Notes: generated by a model not told the origin, from the sequence alone. Positions 53,942-61,425 are shown, counted from the stretch's first letter. The stretch is DNA of 62,383 nucleotides from an uncultured Clostridium sp. (GCA_900553755.1 USEX01000005.1:1-62383), one strand, 5' to 3'. Made by a program: numbers and translations.

Positions 53942-55045
53942 TTATTCCGTATATCCAGTTTTCTTAATTATTGCATCATTCATCTCTTTTACTATGTCTG
54001 ATGCTTCATAATTATCTTGTCCAAAAATTTCTTTATGCAATTTTTCAACATTGCTCTTTAATGTAACTGGTACTCCATACCATCTATCCGTTGTTATTCC
54101 TTTTGTTACATAAGGCCAACCTATACTTTCTGATATTTTCATTGACGCTACACTTGGTAATAGTCCAATAATTTCGCCTGTAGATATATTAGTTTTTATC
54201 CTTGGTAGAATTGTATTTGCAAAGCTGTTTAATTGTCCAATTCCTAAAGTTTTAGCTTTGCTTAACATTGCTTCTACCACAATTCTCATTCTTTCTGTTC
54301 TTTTATAGTCTCCACCTGTTGTGTACCTAATTCTTGAATAAGCTATTGCTTGTACACCATCTACCTTTTGTCTACCAGTAGAAGAAATATGACTAGAACT
54401 TACTCCAGAACTTTTAGAAGTTGCATCTATATAATCATTTATATATTTTAATTCTGAGCTATCTATATCTATATAAACCCCACCTAAGCTATCAACTGCT
54501 GCTATTACTGCATCAAAGTTTACTGTTACAAATTCAGTTATATTTAAATCCAATGCTTCATTTAAAGATTTCAATGCATTTTGTGCTCCACCATATGAGT
54601 AAGCATGCGTTATTTTATCTAGTTTTTTTGTTCCGTTTTCTGTAACATATACATACGTATCTCTATAAACAGATATCAGCTTTATTTCATCTGTTTTTTG
54701 ATTTAAGCTTGCTATTATTATGCAATCGCTTCTGTTTCCCAAGCCATAATCATCTGCTCTACTATCAATTCCTAGTAGTGCTATATTTCTATATTCTTTT
54801 AATTGTTTCGAAGTTTCTGCATTGATTCCTACTGATGTTTTATCAATTTCTTCCTTGTCTATTTTGCCTAGTTTATCTCCTACAAACCAACAAGCTATAC
54901 CTGCTAATATAGATAATACAATAAGTAATACTAGCAATATTCTTAAAAAGATTTTTAATCCTCTTTTATTTTTCTTGTCTGCAGTCACTTGGTATTGTTT
55001 GCTATTTTGCTTTTCTTCTGACTTTTCTGCTGAATGTTTTCCCAT
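53942..55045 (-). CDS. LytR-CpsA-Psr (LCP) family ligase
   Basis: LCP enzymes attach polymers from lipid carriers to peptidoglycan. A basic N-terminus is followed by a membrane helix (about 30-52) and an extracellular domain with ALLGIDSRADDY, SVYRDTYV and DAVIAAVDSLGGVYIDI. The arginines expected to hold the pyrophosphate are visible. The protein has 367 residues. As first gene of the operon it suggests that the polymer is linked to the wall. Confidence 0.94.
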   Translation of the reverse strand: MGKHSAEKSEEKQNSKQYQVTADKKNKRGLKIFLRILLVLLIVLSILAGIACWFVGDKLGKIDKEEIDKTSVGINAETSKQLKEYRNIALLGIDSRADDYGLGNRSDCIIIASLNQKTDEIKLISVYRDTYVYVTENGTKKLDKITHAYSYGGAQNALKSLNEALDLNITEFVTVNFDAVIAAVDSLGGVYIDIDSSELKYINDYIDATSKSSGVSSSHISSTGRQKVDGVQAIAYSRIRYTTGGDYKRTERMRIVVEAMLSKAKTLGIGQLNSFANTILPRIKTNISTGEIIGLLPSVASMKISESIGWPYVTKGITTDRWYGVPVTLKSNVEKLHKEIFGQDNYEASDIVKEMNDAIIKKTGYTE

Positions 55046-55087
55046 CTGGCATCCTCTTTTCGATTTATTATTTGTTATTTCGACTTT

Positions 55088-55116
55088 ATAATATCATTTT
55101 AGCACAAAATAATCAA
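55088..55116 (-). promoter_or_regulatory. Promoter of the polysaccharide operon, TTGATT-17-TATTAT
   Basis: TTGATT (55111-55116) and TATTAT (55088-55093) have a 17-base spacer. No other strong promoter is seen in the next 6 kb on this strand. Confidence 0.7.
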
Positions 55117-55209
55117 CTACTATTTTGCTATTCCTCTAAAATATTTTATTTTTCTCTAAGAACAAAAAAGAATTCCTTTCTAGAAATTCACAATTTGTTA
55201 TATTTATTC

Positions 55210-56151
55210 TTAGTTTTTCTTTATTTTCGCGACAAAAAAACCTTCCATGTTTTTGGATGGTAATATTTTTATTGCCTTATCTATGCTACTGTTTAAGCCA
55301 GTATTATCACCTTTTATTGCTTCTTTAATATTCAAATTTATTTCCAATAATTTTATGTCAAAATTATTTATTGCCCAATCTAATATATATTCGTTTTCTT
55401 CTTTATTTATTGTGCATGTAGAATACACCATTATTCCATTTCTCTTTGTAGCCTTATATGCACTTTCGAATAGCTTTTTTTGAATTTTTGCTAATTGATT
55501 TACCTTCTTTAAAGACCAATCCTTATATGTCATTGGTTTTCCTAACCAAAACCTTCCTTCTCCACTACAAGGTGTATCTAATAAAACTTTATCAAAATAT
55601 TCAGTATAAGAATTTCCTATTTTTTCTCCTCTGCCATTAATTACCTCTACTATTTCTGCTCCTTGGCTTTTAACATTATATTGTAATCTCTCACTCCTTA
55701 TTTTATCTAATTCATTTGCTAATATATATCCTTCATTTTCCATTAAAGCAGCCATTTGAGTAGTTTTACTTCCTGGCGCTGCAGTTAAGTCTAGTACTTT
55801 CTCGCCTTTTTTCGGATTCAATACTAATGGTGGCACCATACTGGACAAACTTTGTAAATATATATATCCTTTTTCATATATTTCCAGTTTTTGTAGTTCT
55901 TTCTCTGTTGCATTTTTTATTATTAGTGCATCACTATACCATAGAACTCTTTCAAATTTTATGTTTTTTTCTTTAAAATACCTCATCAAATCTTGTATGT
56001 TATATTTTATTGTATTAACTCTAATTGTAGTATTTCTAGGATTCATCATTCCCTGTAGTATCTGGTCAACCTTTAGCGGATCATATAATTTATATATATT
56101 TTCTATAAAATCTATTGGTAATTTTCTTTTGGCTTCATTTATTGATATCAT
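55210..56151 (-). CDS. RsmB/NOP-family RNA m5C methyltransferase
   Basis: This SAM-dependent enzyme makes 5-methylcytosine in rRNA or tRNA. VLDLTAAPGSKTTQMAALM binds SAM; DTPCSGEG and YSTCTINKEENE contain the two catalytic cysteines. The N-terminal domain (IRVNTIK) is present, but the C-terminal RNA-binding PUA-like extension of the RsmF type is not. At 313 residues it matches the short clostridial form. The target base is uncertain. Confidence 0.9.
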   Translation of the reverse strand: MISINEAKRKLPIDFIENIYKLYDPLKVDQILQGMMNPRNTTIRVNTIKYNIQDLMRYFKEKNIKFERVLWYSDALIIKNATEKELQKLEIYEKGYIYLQSLSSMVPPLVLNPKKGEKVLDLTAAPGSKTTQMAALMENEGYILANELDKIRSERLQYNVKSQGAEIVEVINGRGEKIGNSYTEYFDKVLLDTPCSGEGRFWLGKPMTYKDWSLKKVNQLAKIQKKLFESAYKATKRNGIMVYSTCTINKEENEYILDWAINNFDIKLLEINLNIKEAIKGDNTGLNSSIDKAIKILPSKNMEGFFVAKIKKN

Positions 56152-56172
56152 TCATTTTCCTTCTTTTTATAT

Positions 56173-56673
56173 TTAATTAAAATAATGGCTCACTGCTTCC
56201 ATTTCTTCAAAACCTTTTTGTCTTAATATTTCATAGGTAATAATTGCTACCGAATTTGATAAATTCAGTGACCTTAATGTTGGAAGCATTGGTATTCTTA
56301 TTGTTTTTGTATTCAAGTATTTTTTCAAAAGCCATTCTGGCAATCCTTTCGTTTCTTTACCGTATAATACAAATACTTCGTCCATTTTTGAATAATCAAT
56401 ATCCGTATATTTTGTTTTTCCTTTTGTTGTAGCAAAGAACATATTATTTTCTTCTGGCTTGTATTTTTTCAAAAATTCATCTAATGAATCATGCTCTTCT
56501 ATATCTAACTTATCCCAATAGTCAAGCCCCGCTCTTTTTAAAGACTTCTCATCTATCCTAAATCCCAAAGGATGAACTAAATGTAATTTAGCTCCTGTTA
56601 TTGCACAAGTTCTTGCTATATTTCCAGTATTTTGTGGAATCTCTGGTTCAACCATTACTATATTTATTTTCAT
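56173..56673 (-). CDS. trmL: tRNA (cytidine/uridine-34-2'-O)-methyltransferase TrmL
   Basis: This SPOUT enzyme methylates the wobble base of some tRNA-Leu. VEPEIPQNTGNIARTCA, HLVHPLGF, LDYWD, LYGKETKGLP and RSLNLSNSVAI are diagnostic for TrmL/YibK. The protein has 166 residues and is complete. The gene lies 21 bases upstream of the RsmB/NOP-type gene. Confidence 0.94.
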   Translation of the reverse strand: MKINIVMVEPEIPQNTGNIARTCAITGAKLHLVHPLGFRIDEKSLKRAGLDYWDKLDIEEHDSLDEFLKKYKPEENNMFFATTKGKTKYTDIDYSKMDEVFVLYGKETKGLPEWLLKKYLNTKTIRIPMLPTLRSLNLSNSVAIITYEILRQKGFEEMEAVSHYFN

Positions 56674-56768
56674 ATTTCTCCTATCTATAATGTTATTCTA
56701 TTATCTCCTTTTTATATTATTTTATTTTAGAAATAAGTTAATATATTTTTCAAAATTTGTACTTCATA

Positions 56769-58136
56769 TCATCTTTTTAATTGCATCACTGTTACGCACT
56801 CCACATGGCTTGTAAAAGGAAACATATCTACTGGTTGTATTTCTTTTATTTCATATTCTTGGCTCATCATCTCTAAATCTCTCGCCATTGTAGCTGGATT
56901 GCAACTGATATATACCACTTTTTCCGGTTTTACAGCTAGAATAGTCTCTATTGTATTTTTTTCAAGTCCTTTTCTTGGTGGATCTACTATAACTACATTT
57001 GGATATATTTGCTTTTTTTCTAGTAAGTTTGCTAATACTTTCTCTACGTCGCCTGAATAAAATTCTATATTCTTTATATCATTAATTCTAGCATTTTCCT
57101 TTGCATCTTCAATTGCTTGTTCTACAATTTCTATTCCATATACTTTTTTTACAGATTTTGCTGCAAATATTCCAATTGTACCTATTCCACAATATAAGTC
57201 AAATAGTATGTCATTTTCATTTAAGTTAGCATTCTCTAATGCAATATTATATAGAGCTTCAGCTTGTATTGGATTTACTTGGTAAAACGACATTGGTGAA
57301 ATTTTGAATGTATAATCGCCTAGCATGTCATAAATATAGCCATCTCCATGCAAAATTATATTGTCATAGCCCAATATGACATTTGTGTTTTTTGTGTTTA
57401 CATTTTTTATTACAGTCTTTACATTGTATTCTTTAACAAGCATTTCTGCCAATTTTTGTTCGTGAGGAATCTTTTTTCCATTTATTACCAATATGCACAT
57501 TATTTCATGAGTACGTATTCCCACTTTGATTACTATGTGCCTTAATAATCCTTGCATTGTTTTTTCGTTATATATGCTTATGTTATTTTCTTTTATGAAT
57601 TTATATATTGCGAACGCTATTTTCTCTGCTTCCTCATTTTGTATTAAACACTTTTGCATTTCTATTATTTCATGGCTTCTTTCTGCAAAAACTCCCATTA
57701 TTGGAACTCCAGATTTATCCACTCCGAGCGGATATTGTGCTTTATTCCTATAATTATAAGGATTTCCCATTCCTAATACATTGTTTACTTTTATTTTATT
57801 ATCTTTTCCAAATGTTTTATTTATTAAATTTTCTACTTTTTCCTTCTTTATCTCTAGAGTTTCCTCATAATCCATATGCCTTAAATTGCATCCGCCACAT
57901 CTTTTATATGTTGGGCAATCTGGTTCAACTCTATGTATTGATGGTTTTATTATTTGGGTTATTTTTCCATAACCATGTGAACTTAAAACCTTTACTATAA
58001 GTATTTCACATTTTTCTCCTTTTATCGCTTCAGGTACAAATACAATAAAGTCATATATTTTGGCAATACCTTCTCCTGATATTCCATTATCTATTATATC
58101 CACAACATACTTTTCATTTTTTTCTATCACGCTCAT
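56769..58136 (-). CDS. 23S rRNA (uracil-5)-methyltransferase, RlmD/RumA type
   Basis: It makes 5-methyluridine in 23S rRNA. A TRAM domain occupies about residues 5-60. The four iron-sulfur cysteines appear in CPTYKRCGGCNLRH and in QKCLIQNE further on. The SAM site is FDLYCGIGTIGIFAA, and catalysis uses DPPRKGLEKN and YISCNPATMARDL. It has 455 residues. The start overlaps the stop of the preceding small gene (ATGA), so both are coupled. Confidence 0.93.
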   Translation of the reverse strand: MSVIEKNEKYVVDIIDNGISGEGIAKIYDFIVFVPEAIKGEKCEILIVKVLSSHGYGKITQIIKPSIHRVEPDCPTYKRCGGCNLRHMDYEETLEIKKEKVENLINKTFGKDNKIKVNNVLGMGNPYNYRNKAQYPLGVDKSGVPIMGVFAERSHEIIEMQKCLIQNEEAEKIAFAIYKFIKENNISIYNEKTMQGLLRHIVIKVGIRTHEIMCILVINGKKIPHEQKLAEMLVKEYNVKTVIKNVNTKNTNVILGYDNIILHGDGYIYDMLGDYTFKISPMSFYQVNPIQAEALYNIALENANLNENDILFDLYCGIGTIGIFAAKSVKKVYGIEIVEQAIEDAKENARINDIKNIEFYSGDVEKVLANLLEKKQIYPNVVIVDPPRKGLEKNTIETILAVKPEKVVYISCNPATMARDLEMMSQEYEIKEIQPVDMFPFTSHVECVTVMQLKR

Positions 58137-58297
58137 ATTTTCTCCTTTATATCTCTCATATTTTCTTCTAGTTCTTCTTCCGTGCTGTCACTATTTAGGA
58201 TTGTCTCTAAATCGCCCAAATCATATTCACTACTGATTTTATTTAAATATTTATCACCTTCATCTAAGCCTAAGTCATTAAATGTTTTTTCTTTCAT
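58133..58297 (-). CDS. Small acidic protein, unknown
   Basis: The product has 54 residues, very acidic and helical (TFNDLGLDEGDKYLNKISSE at the start, STEEELEENM near the end). GGAGG five bases before the ATG at 58297 supports this start over upstream ones in the same frame. Translation is coupled to the methyltransferase gene by an ATGA overlap. I do not recognise a family. Confidence 0.6.
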   Translation of the reverse strand: MKEKTFNDLGLDEGDKYLNKISSEYDLGDLETILNSDSTEEELEENMRDIKEKI

Positions 58298-58390
58298 GCT
58301 CTCCTCCATAATATCTTTTTTCATTAAATACATATTAGCATATAATTTTGAAATTGTGTACTCTTTATTAATATTTTTTATAAAAAACAA

Positions 58391-58426
58391 AAGAAGCAGA
58401 TTTCACAATTGTGAAATTTGCTTCTT
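58391..58426. terminator. Terminator of the MYG1-family gene
   Basis: AAGAAGCAGATTTCACAA pairs with TTGTGAAATTTGCTTCTT, a nearly perfect 18-base-pair stem. The minus strand goes on as TTTTGTTTTTTAT. It is 11 bases beyond the MYG1 stop codon. Confidence 0.85.
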
Positions 58427-58437
58427 TCAAAAACAAC

Positions 58438-59343
58438 TTATTTAGTTTCCATAGCTTTCTTGGCCATAGAGATTGCGTCTTCCAGCGTCATGGCTCCACC
58501 AATGAAGCCATTTGCGTGGCAGAATGTGGCAGTTTTCACGCCACTGACTCTCTGGATGTCCTCATCCTTCAAGCCGTACCATTCCTTCGGTACAGACTTT
58601 CTCTGACCGAAGCCGCCCGGCTTATCCGGCACGCACTGCCAGTTATAGCCGATTCTGTTTGAAGGAAACACTACGAACTTAATTTTCCCAGCTTTTGGGT
58701 TTATTGATTCGAATACATAGTTCTGCCATGGTGCAAAACGTGGCAAAACCATAATTCCTCCTTCAGCCGCTTCAATCGAGGTCTCTATGATTTCACGGGC
58801 CCGCAACTTAGAACTCAATTCAGAAAGGGTATTATCAAATACCCTCGCAGCAAAATCTGCGGCCTGCAAGAAGCAGTTATCTATATCTTCGTCGGTGTCC
58901 CACTGCGGATTAAATCCTGCAATAGCCTGTGATAAGCTCATAGGTTGAGCTTCATAATCTACTTGTGGCATCACGCCATTATCTATGGCATCGATACCCT
59001 GGATGAGCAATTTATCTATGCTATTCCACAGATAAATTGGATCAGCCGTATTCTTAAGCAGAATATGTCCATATCTTCTCCATATGAGTCCAGCAGCTGC
59101 ATATGGAATCCCGTTGTTTCGCATCCCGTTTCCACCTTTTTGGTGATGGTCATACTCTCCACCACCAATATCGAAAACAACGACGTTACTCGCCAGTTTC
59201 TCAGGGACTCTGTTAGTTCTCAATAAGGTAATGTCCCCATATACCTTATTGAGAATCACAGCCGATATTACGTCATCGGCATGAAACCGACCTGAATGGG
59301 TCAAAGCCGTCGCTTCACAGATATTTTTTGTCATTTTCAGCAT
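58438..59343 (-). CDS. MYG1 family (UPF0160) metal-dependent hydrolase
   Basis: The MYG1 family is related to DHH phosphoesterases, and the eukaryotic member is an exonuclease. HSGRFHADDVISAVIL near the N-terminus and FDIGGGEYDHHQKGG hold the metal-binding Asp and His residues. NGIPYAAAGLIWRRYG and NRIGYNWQCVPDKPGGF are further family blocks. The start at 59343 has AGGAGG nine bases upstream. It has 301 residues. Codon use is clearly richer in G+C than in neighbours, as for the PhoH-like gene, which suggests acquisition by transfer. It is a single-gene unit with its own promoter and terminator. Confidence 0.9.
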   Translation of the reverse strand: MLKMTKNICEATALTHSGRFHADDVISAVILNKVYGDITLLRTNRVPEKLASNVVVFDIGGGEYDHHQKGGNGMRNNGIPYAAAGLIWRRYGHILLKNTADPIYLWNSIDKLLIQGIDAIDNGVMPQVDYEAQPMSLSQAIAGFNPQWDTDEDIDNCFLQAADFAARVFDNTLSELSSKLRAREIIETSIEAAEGGIMVLPRFAPWQNYVFESINPKAGKIKFVVFPSNRIGYNWQCVPDKPGGFGQRKSVPKEWYGLKDEDIQRVSGVKTATFCHANGFIGGAMTLEDAISMAKKAMETK

Positions 59344-59367
59344 TTTGCAATACCTCCTAAGTTGTTT

Positions 59368-59385
59368 GAAGCTTTCCAAAGCTTC
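59368..59385 (-). promoter_or_regulatory. Inverted repeat in the MYG1 leader
   Basis: GAAGCTTT and AAAGCTTC flank two bases, forming a near-perfect palindrome between promoter and ribosome binding site. It could be an operator or stabilise the 5' end; nothing shows which. Confidence 0.4.
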
Positions 59386-59411
59386 ATTTTTTTAACATAC
59401 TATCGTTTTCT

Positions 59412-59440
59412 ATTTTACCACATTTTATGTTAATTTGCAA
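59412..59440 (-). promoter_or_regulatory. Promoter of the MYG1-family gene, TTGCAA-17-TAAAAT
   Basis: TTGCAA (59435-59440) and TAAAAT (59412-59417) have a 17-base spacer, and TGG makes an extended -10. Confidence 0.7.
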
Positions 59441-59442
59441 AT

Positions 59443-59468
59443 ATAGCCAAGCATTTAAGCTTGACTAT
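59443..59468 (-). terminator. Hairpin after the amidase gene
   Basis: ATAGTCAAGC pairs with GCTTGGCTAT (one G-U), placed just after the amidase stop codon. The following ATTTGCAAATTAA is a weak T-tract, so termination may be partial. Confidence 0.5.
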
Positions 59469-59470
59469 AC

Positions 59471-60328
59471 TTACTTAAACAACTTATTAAATGTTTCTTT
59501 TCCAACAATTCCATCTACTGCTAAAGCATTTCTTGTTTGGAAATTTTTTACAGCATTTTGCGTATTTACGCCAAATATCTTATCTGCTTCAATATCAAAA
59601 GAATGGCATATCAACATAGCTTGAATTAACCAAGTTATATTTCCTGTTGCACCCTTTCGAACATTCACACATGCATTATAGGTGTTTTTACCGAATATAC
59701 CATCAACATATAATTTTGCATTAAATTGCTTATTTAGCTCTGTTTGTAATCCTTTTACCAATGCTTTTTTTGTTTCTTTGCCATAAATACTATCTATATC
59801 TATATTTGTTCCATACATTTCATTTAATGTTCTTTGTATCGTAGCAATTTTATCAGAATAGTTAGTTTCAGCTGGCTTTTCAATTATCTCATCTGCATTA
59901 CCATTTGCAATTTCATTAAATGGGAAATTTATTCCCGGACAACTAGTTGCATTAACATCTCTATGCCCTTGTACTGTACTGATATTATATTTGTTTTTTA
60001 ATTGAACTACAATTTCTTTTCCCGCATTTTTTTGAATTTCCGGCATTTCCTCATCCATATAATTTCCTTCAAAGCAAATTCCTATTGAATCATAATTTGA
60101 ACCATACGCATGAGCACCAACCTTATCTTCTGGACGTAATCTATATATCTCACCATTTTTTCTAACTAAGAAATGATATCCGGCACCACTCCAACCATTA
60201 TTTAGATGCCAACGGTGAATATCTTCTACTGAACAATTTATAGCTGCCGCATGGTGAAGTATTATCCTATTTGTACTTTTTCTTGTATCCATCTGTTTAA
60301 ACTTTAGGTTTGTTTCTATTATTTTCAC
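59471..60328 (-). CDS. N-acetylmuramoyl-L-alanine amidase (endolysin-like) with peptidoglycan-binding modules
   Basis: The Amidase_2 domain (about residues 15-150) is a zinc enzyme cutting the bond between muramic acid and the stem peptide. IILHHAAA, HRWHLNNGWSGAGYHF, SIGICFEGNY and VQGHRDVNATSCPG show the zinc and catalytic residues. Two PG_binding_1-like repeats follow (IDSIYGKETKKAL and VDGIFGKNTYNAC, then VDGIVGKETFNKL). No signal peptide, as usual for phage endolysins exported by a holin. Translation likely starts at the GTG at 60328 after GAGGTG, overlapping the holin gene by 32 bases. Confidence 0.92.
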   Translation of the reverse strand: MKIIETNLKFKQMDTRKSTNRIILHHAAAINCSVEDIHRWHLNNGWSGAGYHFLVRKNGEIYRLRPEDKVGAHAYGSNYDSIGICFEGNYMDEEMPEIQKNAGKEIVVQLKNKYNISTVQGHRDVNATSCPGINFPFNEIANGNADEIIEKPAETNYSDKIATIQRTLNEMYGTNIDIDSIYGKETKKALVKGLQTELNKQFNAKLYVDGIFGKNTYNACVNVRKGATGNITWLIQAMLICHSFDIEADKIFGVNTQNAVKNFQTRNALAVDGIVGKETFNKLFK

Positions 60329-60527
60329 GATTCTCACCTCTATTTCTTACTACTTTTTGTCCTAATAAATACGTGCTTATAACACCCTGTATAACTGCTA
60401 TTACTTGTATTATTTGAACTGCATATGGGATTGTTATTCCATCTACTGCGTTAATTCCTGCTATTAAAGCACTTATTATTGCAAGAATATTAATTGCATA
60501 TTTTGCTATTGCTTTAATTTTTTCCAT
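60297..60527 (-). CDS. Phage-type holin
   Basis: The 76 residues have two membrane helices (about 8-27 and 33-55) and a basic Arg/Asn-rich tail, the form of the phage_holin_1 family. Holins let the endolysin reach the wall. GGGGGAG precedes the ATG. It overlaps the amidase gene and forms the usual lysis pair, but no other phage genes are present. It may be a prophage remnant or a recruited lysis module. Confidence 0.85.
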   Translation of the reverse strand: MEKIKAIAKYAINILAIISALIAGINAVDGITIPYAVQIIQVIAVIQGVISTYLLGQKVVRNRGENRENNRNKPKV

Positions 60528-60593
60528 ATCAAACTCCCCCTGTATATTTTATTTATGCAGTAAGAAATATGTGCATGTTTTTTATTCAATTAT

Positions 60594-60721
60594 CGCAAAA
60601 ATAAGAAAACCGCTTATTGCTAAAAAGCTAATAAACGGTTTTCCCTTATTGGTGCCAACGACGTAGATATTTACAACTCGCCATCGGCTCTCTTGACGAT
60701 TGATATAAAATCAATCAAATT
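60594..60721 (-). ncRNA. Candidate terminated small RNA or leader upstream of the holin gene
   Basis: A 128-base transcript is predicted from a minus-strand promoter. It would fold into three hairpins: GATTGAT/ATCAATC (60698-60716); GCCGATGGCG/CGTCGTTGGC (60654-60688, full pairing with three G-U or U-G pairs); and a terminator GAAAACCG...CGGTTTTC (60605-60642) followed by TTATTTTT. It resembles no riboswitch class I know. It could be a separate small RNA or a terminator-controlled leader of the holin-amidase pair. Confidence 0.55.
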
Positions 60722-60727
60722 ATATAT

Positions 60728-60756
60728 AGATTACCAAATTATTTAATAAAAATCAA
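60728..60756 (-). promoter_or_regulatory. Promoter of the candidate small RNA, TTGATT-17-TAATCT
   Basis: TTGATT (60751-60756) and TAATCT (60728-60733) have a 17-base spacer. The expected start is near 60721. Confidence 0.55.
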
Positions 60757-60800
60757 GTTATTTATTAAAAAATATTTTGCAAAAATTTGTTTGCTTCGTA

Positions 60801-60829
60801 TTGCTTTATTATAAAATATATGCTATACT
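60801..60829 (+). promoter_or_regulatory. Promoter of the small hydrophobic peptide gene
   Basis: TTGCTT (60801-60806) and TATACT (60824-60829) have a 17-base spacer, and TGC makes an extended -10. The transcript would start near 60837 with AUAGGAAAUGA and have a leader of about 70 bases. Confidence 0.65.
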
Positions 60830-60836
60830 AACTGAC

Positions 60837-60905
60837 ATAGGAAATGATGATAAGCAGATGTGGTTTTGCCACCAGACTTTACGAATCTTCGTAGGAGAGG
60901 TGGTG
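60837..60905 (+). promoter_or_regulatory. Structured leader hiding the ribosome binding site
   Basis: CCACC (60869-60873) can pair with GGTGG (60899-60903), and TACGA (60880-60884) with TCGTA (60889-60893). Together they enclose the AGGAG site (60893-60897). An alternative GTGG/CCAC hairpin (60860-60872) competes for the same CCACC. This suggests translation that is normally shut. Confidence 0.5.
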
Positions 60906-61025
60906 ATGTTTATGGTTAAAGTGATACTATTTTTTATAATATCCTTTATGTTATCTTTAACATTAAACGTTGCCTTAGCAGCAGTTCTGTATAAGAACTG
61001 GGTTGATAAGCAACTACATAAATAA
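60906..61025 (+). CDS. 39-residue hydrophobic peptide, candidate type I toxin
   Basis: The peptide is one membrane helix (MVKVILFFIISFMLSLTLNV and on to about residue 28) with a short charged end, LYKNWVDKQLHK. AGGAG stands eight bases before the ATG; a second ATG two codons on is possible. Size and shape fit small membrane toxins such as those of the TxpA/Fst kind, but I see no sequence similarity to a named family. It lies between two convergent promoters and overlaps an antisense transcript at its 3' end, the usual layout of type I toxin-antitoxin loci. Confidence 0.6.
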   Translation: MFMVKVILFFIISFMLSLTLNVALAAVLYKNWVDKQLHK

Positions 61026-61029
61026 AAAG

Positions 61030-61070
61030 AAAATTCACATCTGTAATTTGGCGATTTGGATGTGAATTTT
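61030..61070. terminator. Bidirectional terminator shared by peptide mRNA and antisense RNA
   Basis: AAAATTCACATC pairs perfectly with GATGTGAATTTT around 17 bases. The plus strand continues with a T run (five in all); the minus strand with CTTTTTATTT. Confidence 0.8.
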
Positions 61071-61115
61071 TACTCTATATCGGCAAAACCACGTTTGTGG
61101 ATTTGTCATTTCCTA
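61030..61115 (-). ncRNA. Candidate antisense RNA (antitoxin) convergent with the peptide gene
   Basis: A strong minus-strand promoter (61121-61149) should give an RNA of about 85-100 bases. It starts with AUAGGAAAUGA, as the peptide mRNA does, contains CCAC/GTGG and the shared terminator, and overlaps the mRNA 3' end by about 40 bases of full complementarity. No reading frame is apparent in it. Confidence 0.5.
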
Positions 61116-61116
61116 T
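61082..61116. repeat. Right arm of an interrupted inverted repeat (left arm 60837-60870)
   Basis: ATAGGAAATGA and GTGGTTTTGCC on the plus strand (60837-60847 and 60860-60870) recur on the minus strand at 61116-61106 and 61092-61082, with similar spacing (12 and 13 bases). Both copies lie right after promoters. Confidence 0.75.
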
Positions 61117-61120
61117 ATTT

Positions 61121-61149
61121 ATTATACATAGATATTTTACACAAGTCAA
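61121..61149 (-). promoter_or_regulatory. Promoter of the antisense RNA, TTGACT-17-TATAAT
   Basis: TTGACT (61144-61149) and TATAAT (61121-61126) have a 17-base spacer on the minus strand. It is better than the promoter of the peptide gene, as expected for an antitoxin RNA in excess. Confidence 0.8.
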
Positions 61150-61197
61150 TAATTTTTATGCATTTCAAAAAAATTATATATAAAGTTATATATGTTA

Positions 61198-61425
61198 TTA
61201 ATACTTCCAATATACATCTGTATAATAATCTTTTAAGCTCCATTCTGTTCTGTGCTGTGAAATAATGTTCATATTTGATTCGATTTTTTCTATATTAAAA
61301 TCATTAATCTTAATGTTTAAGTGTCCGTTGCTATTTTGTAGTATTTCATCTGATTTTAACAGCTCCGCTATTTCTTTACCTTTCTCAGTTGTAATTCCGC
61401 CAAGATGTATAATTATTAATTGCAT
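61198..61425 (-). CDS. Second frame of the following gene, or a separate small ORF
   Basis: The 75 codons include TTEKGKEIAELLKSDEI and NIISQHRTEWSLKDYYTDVY, and look coding. There is no ribosome binding site at its ATG, and its first 41 bases overlap the end of the upstream gene in another frame. Removing one T near the upstream stop would join NYN to EKGKEIAELL. So it is probably the C-terminal part of the same protein after a frameshift. Confidence 0.45.
   Translation of the reverse strand: MQLIIIHLGGITTEKGKEIAELLKSDEILQNSNGHLNIKINDFNIEKIESNMNIISQHRTEWSLKDYYTDVYWKY

Noticed and set aside
32672..61190. A 17-base A+T word (TTATATATAAAGTTATA) present at 32672 and 61174 and partly at 9290
   Set aside because: It is made only of low-complexity A/T runs plus one G. 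In such an A+T-rich genome this can occur by chance; no shared context was found.
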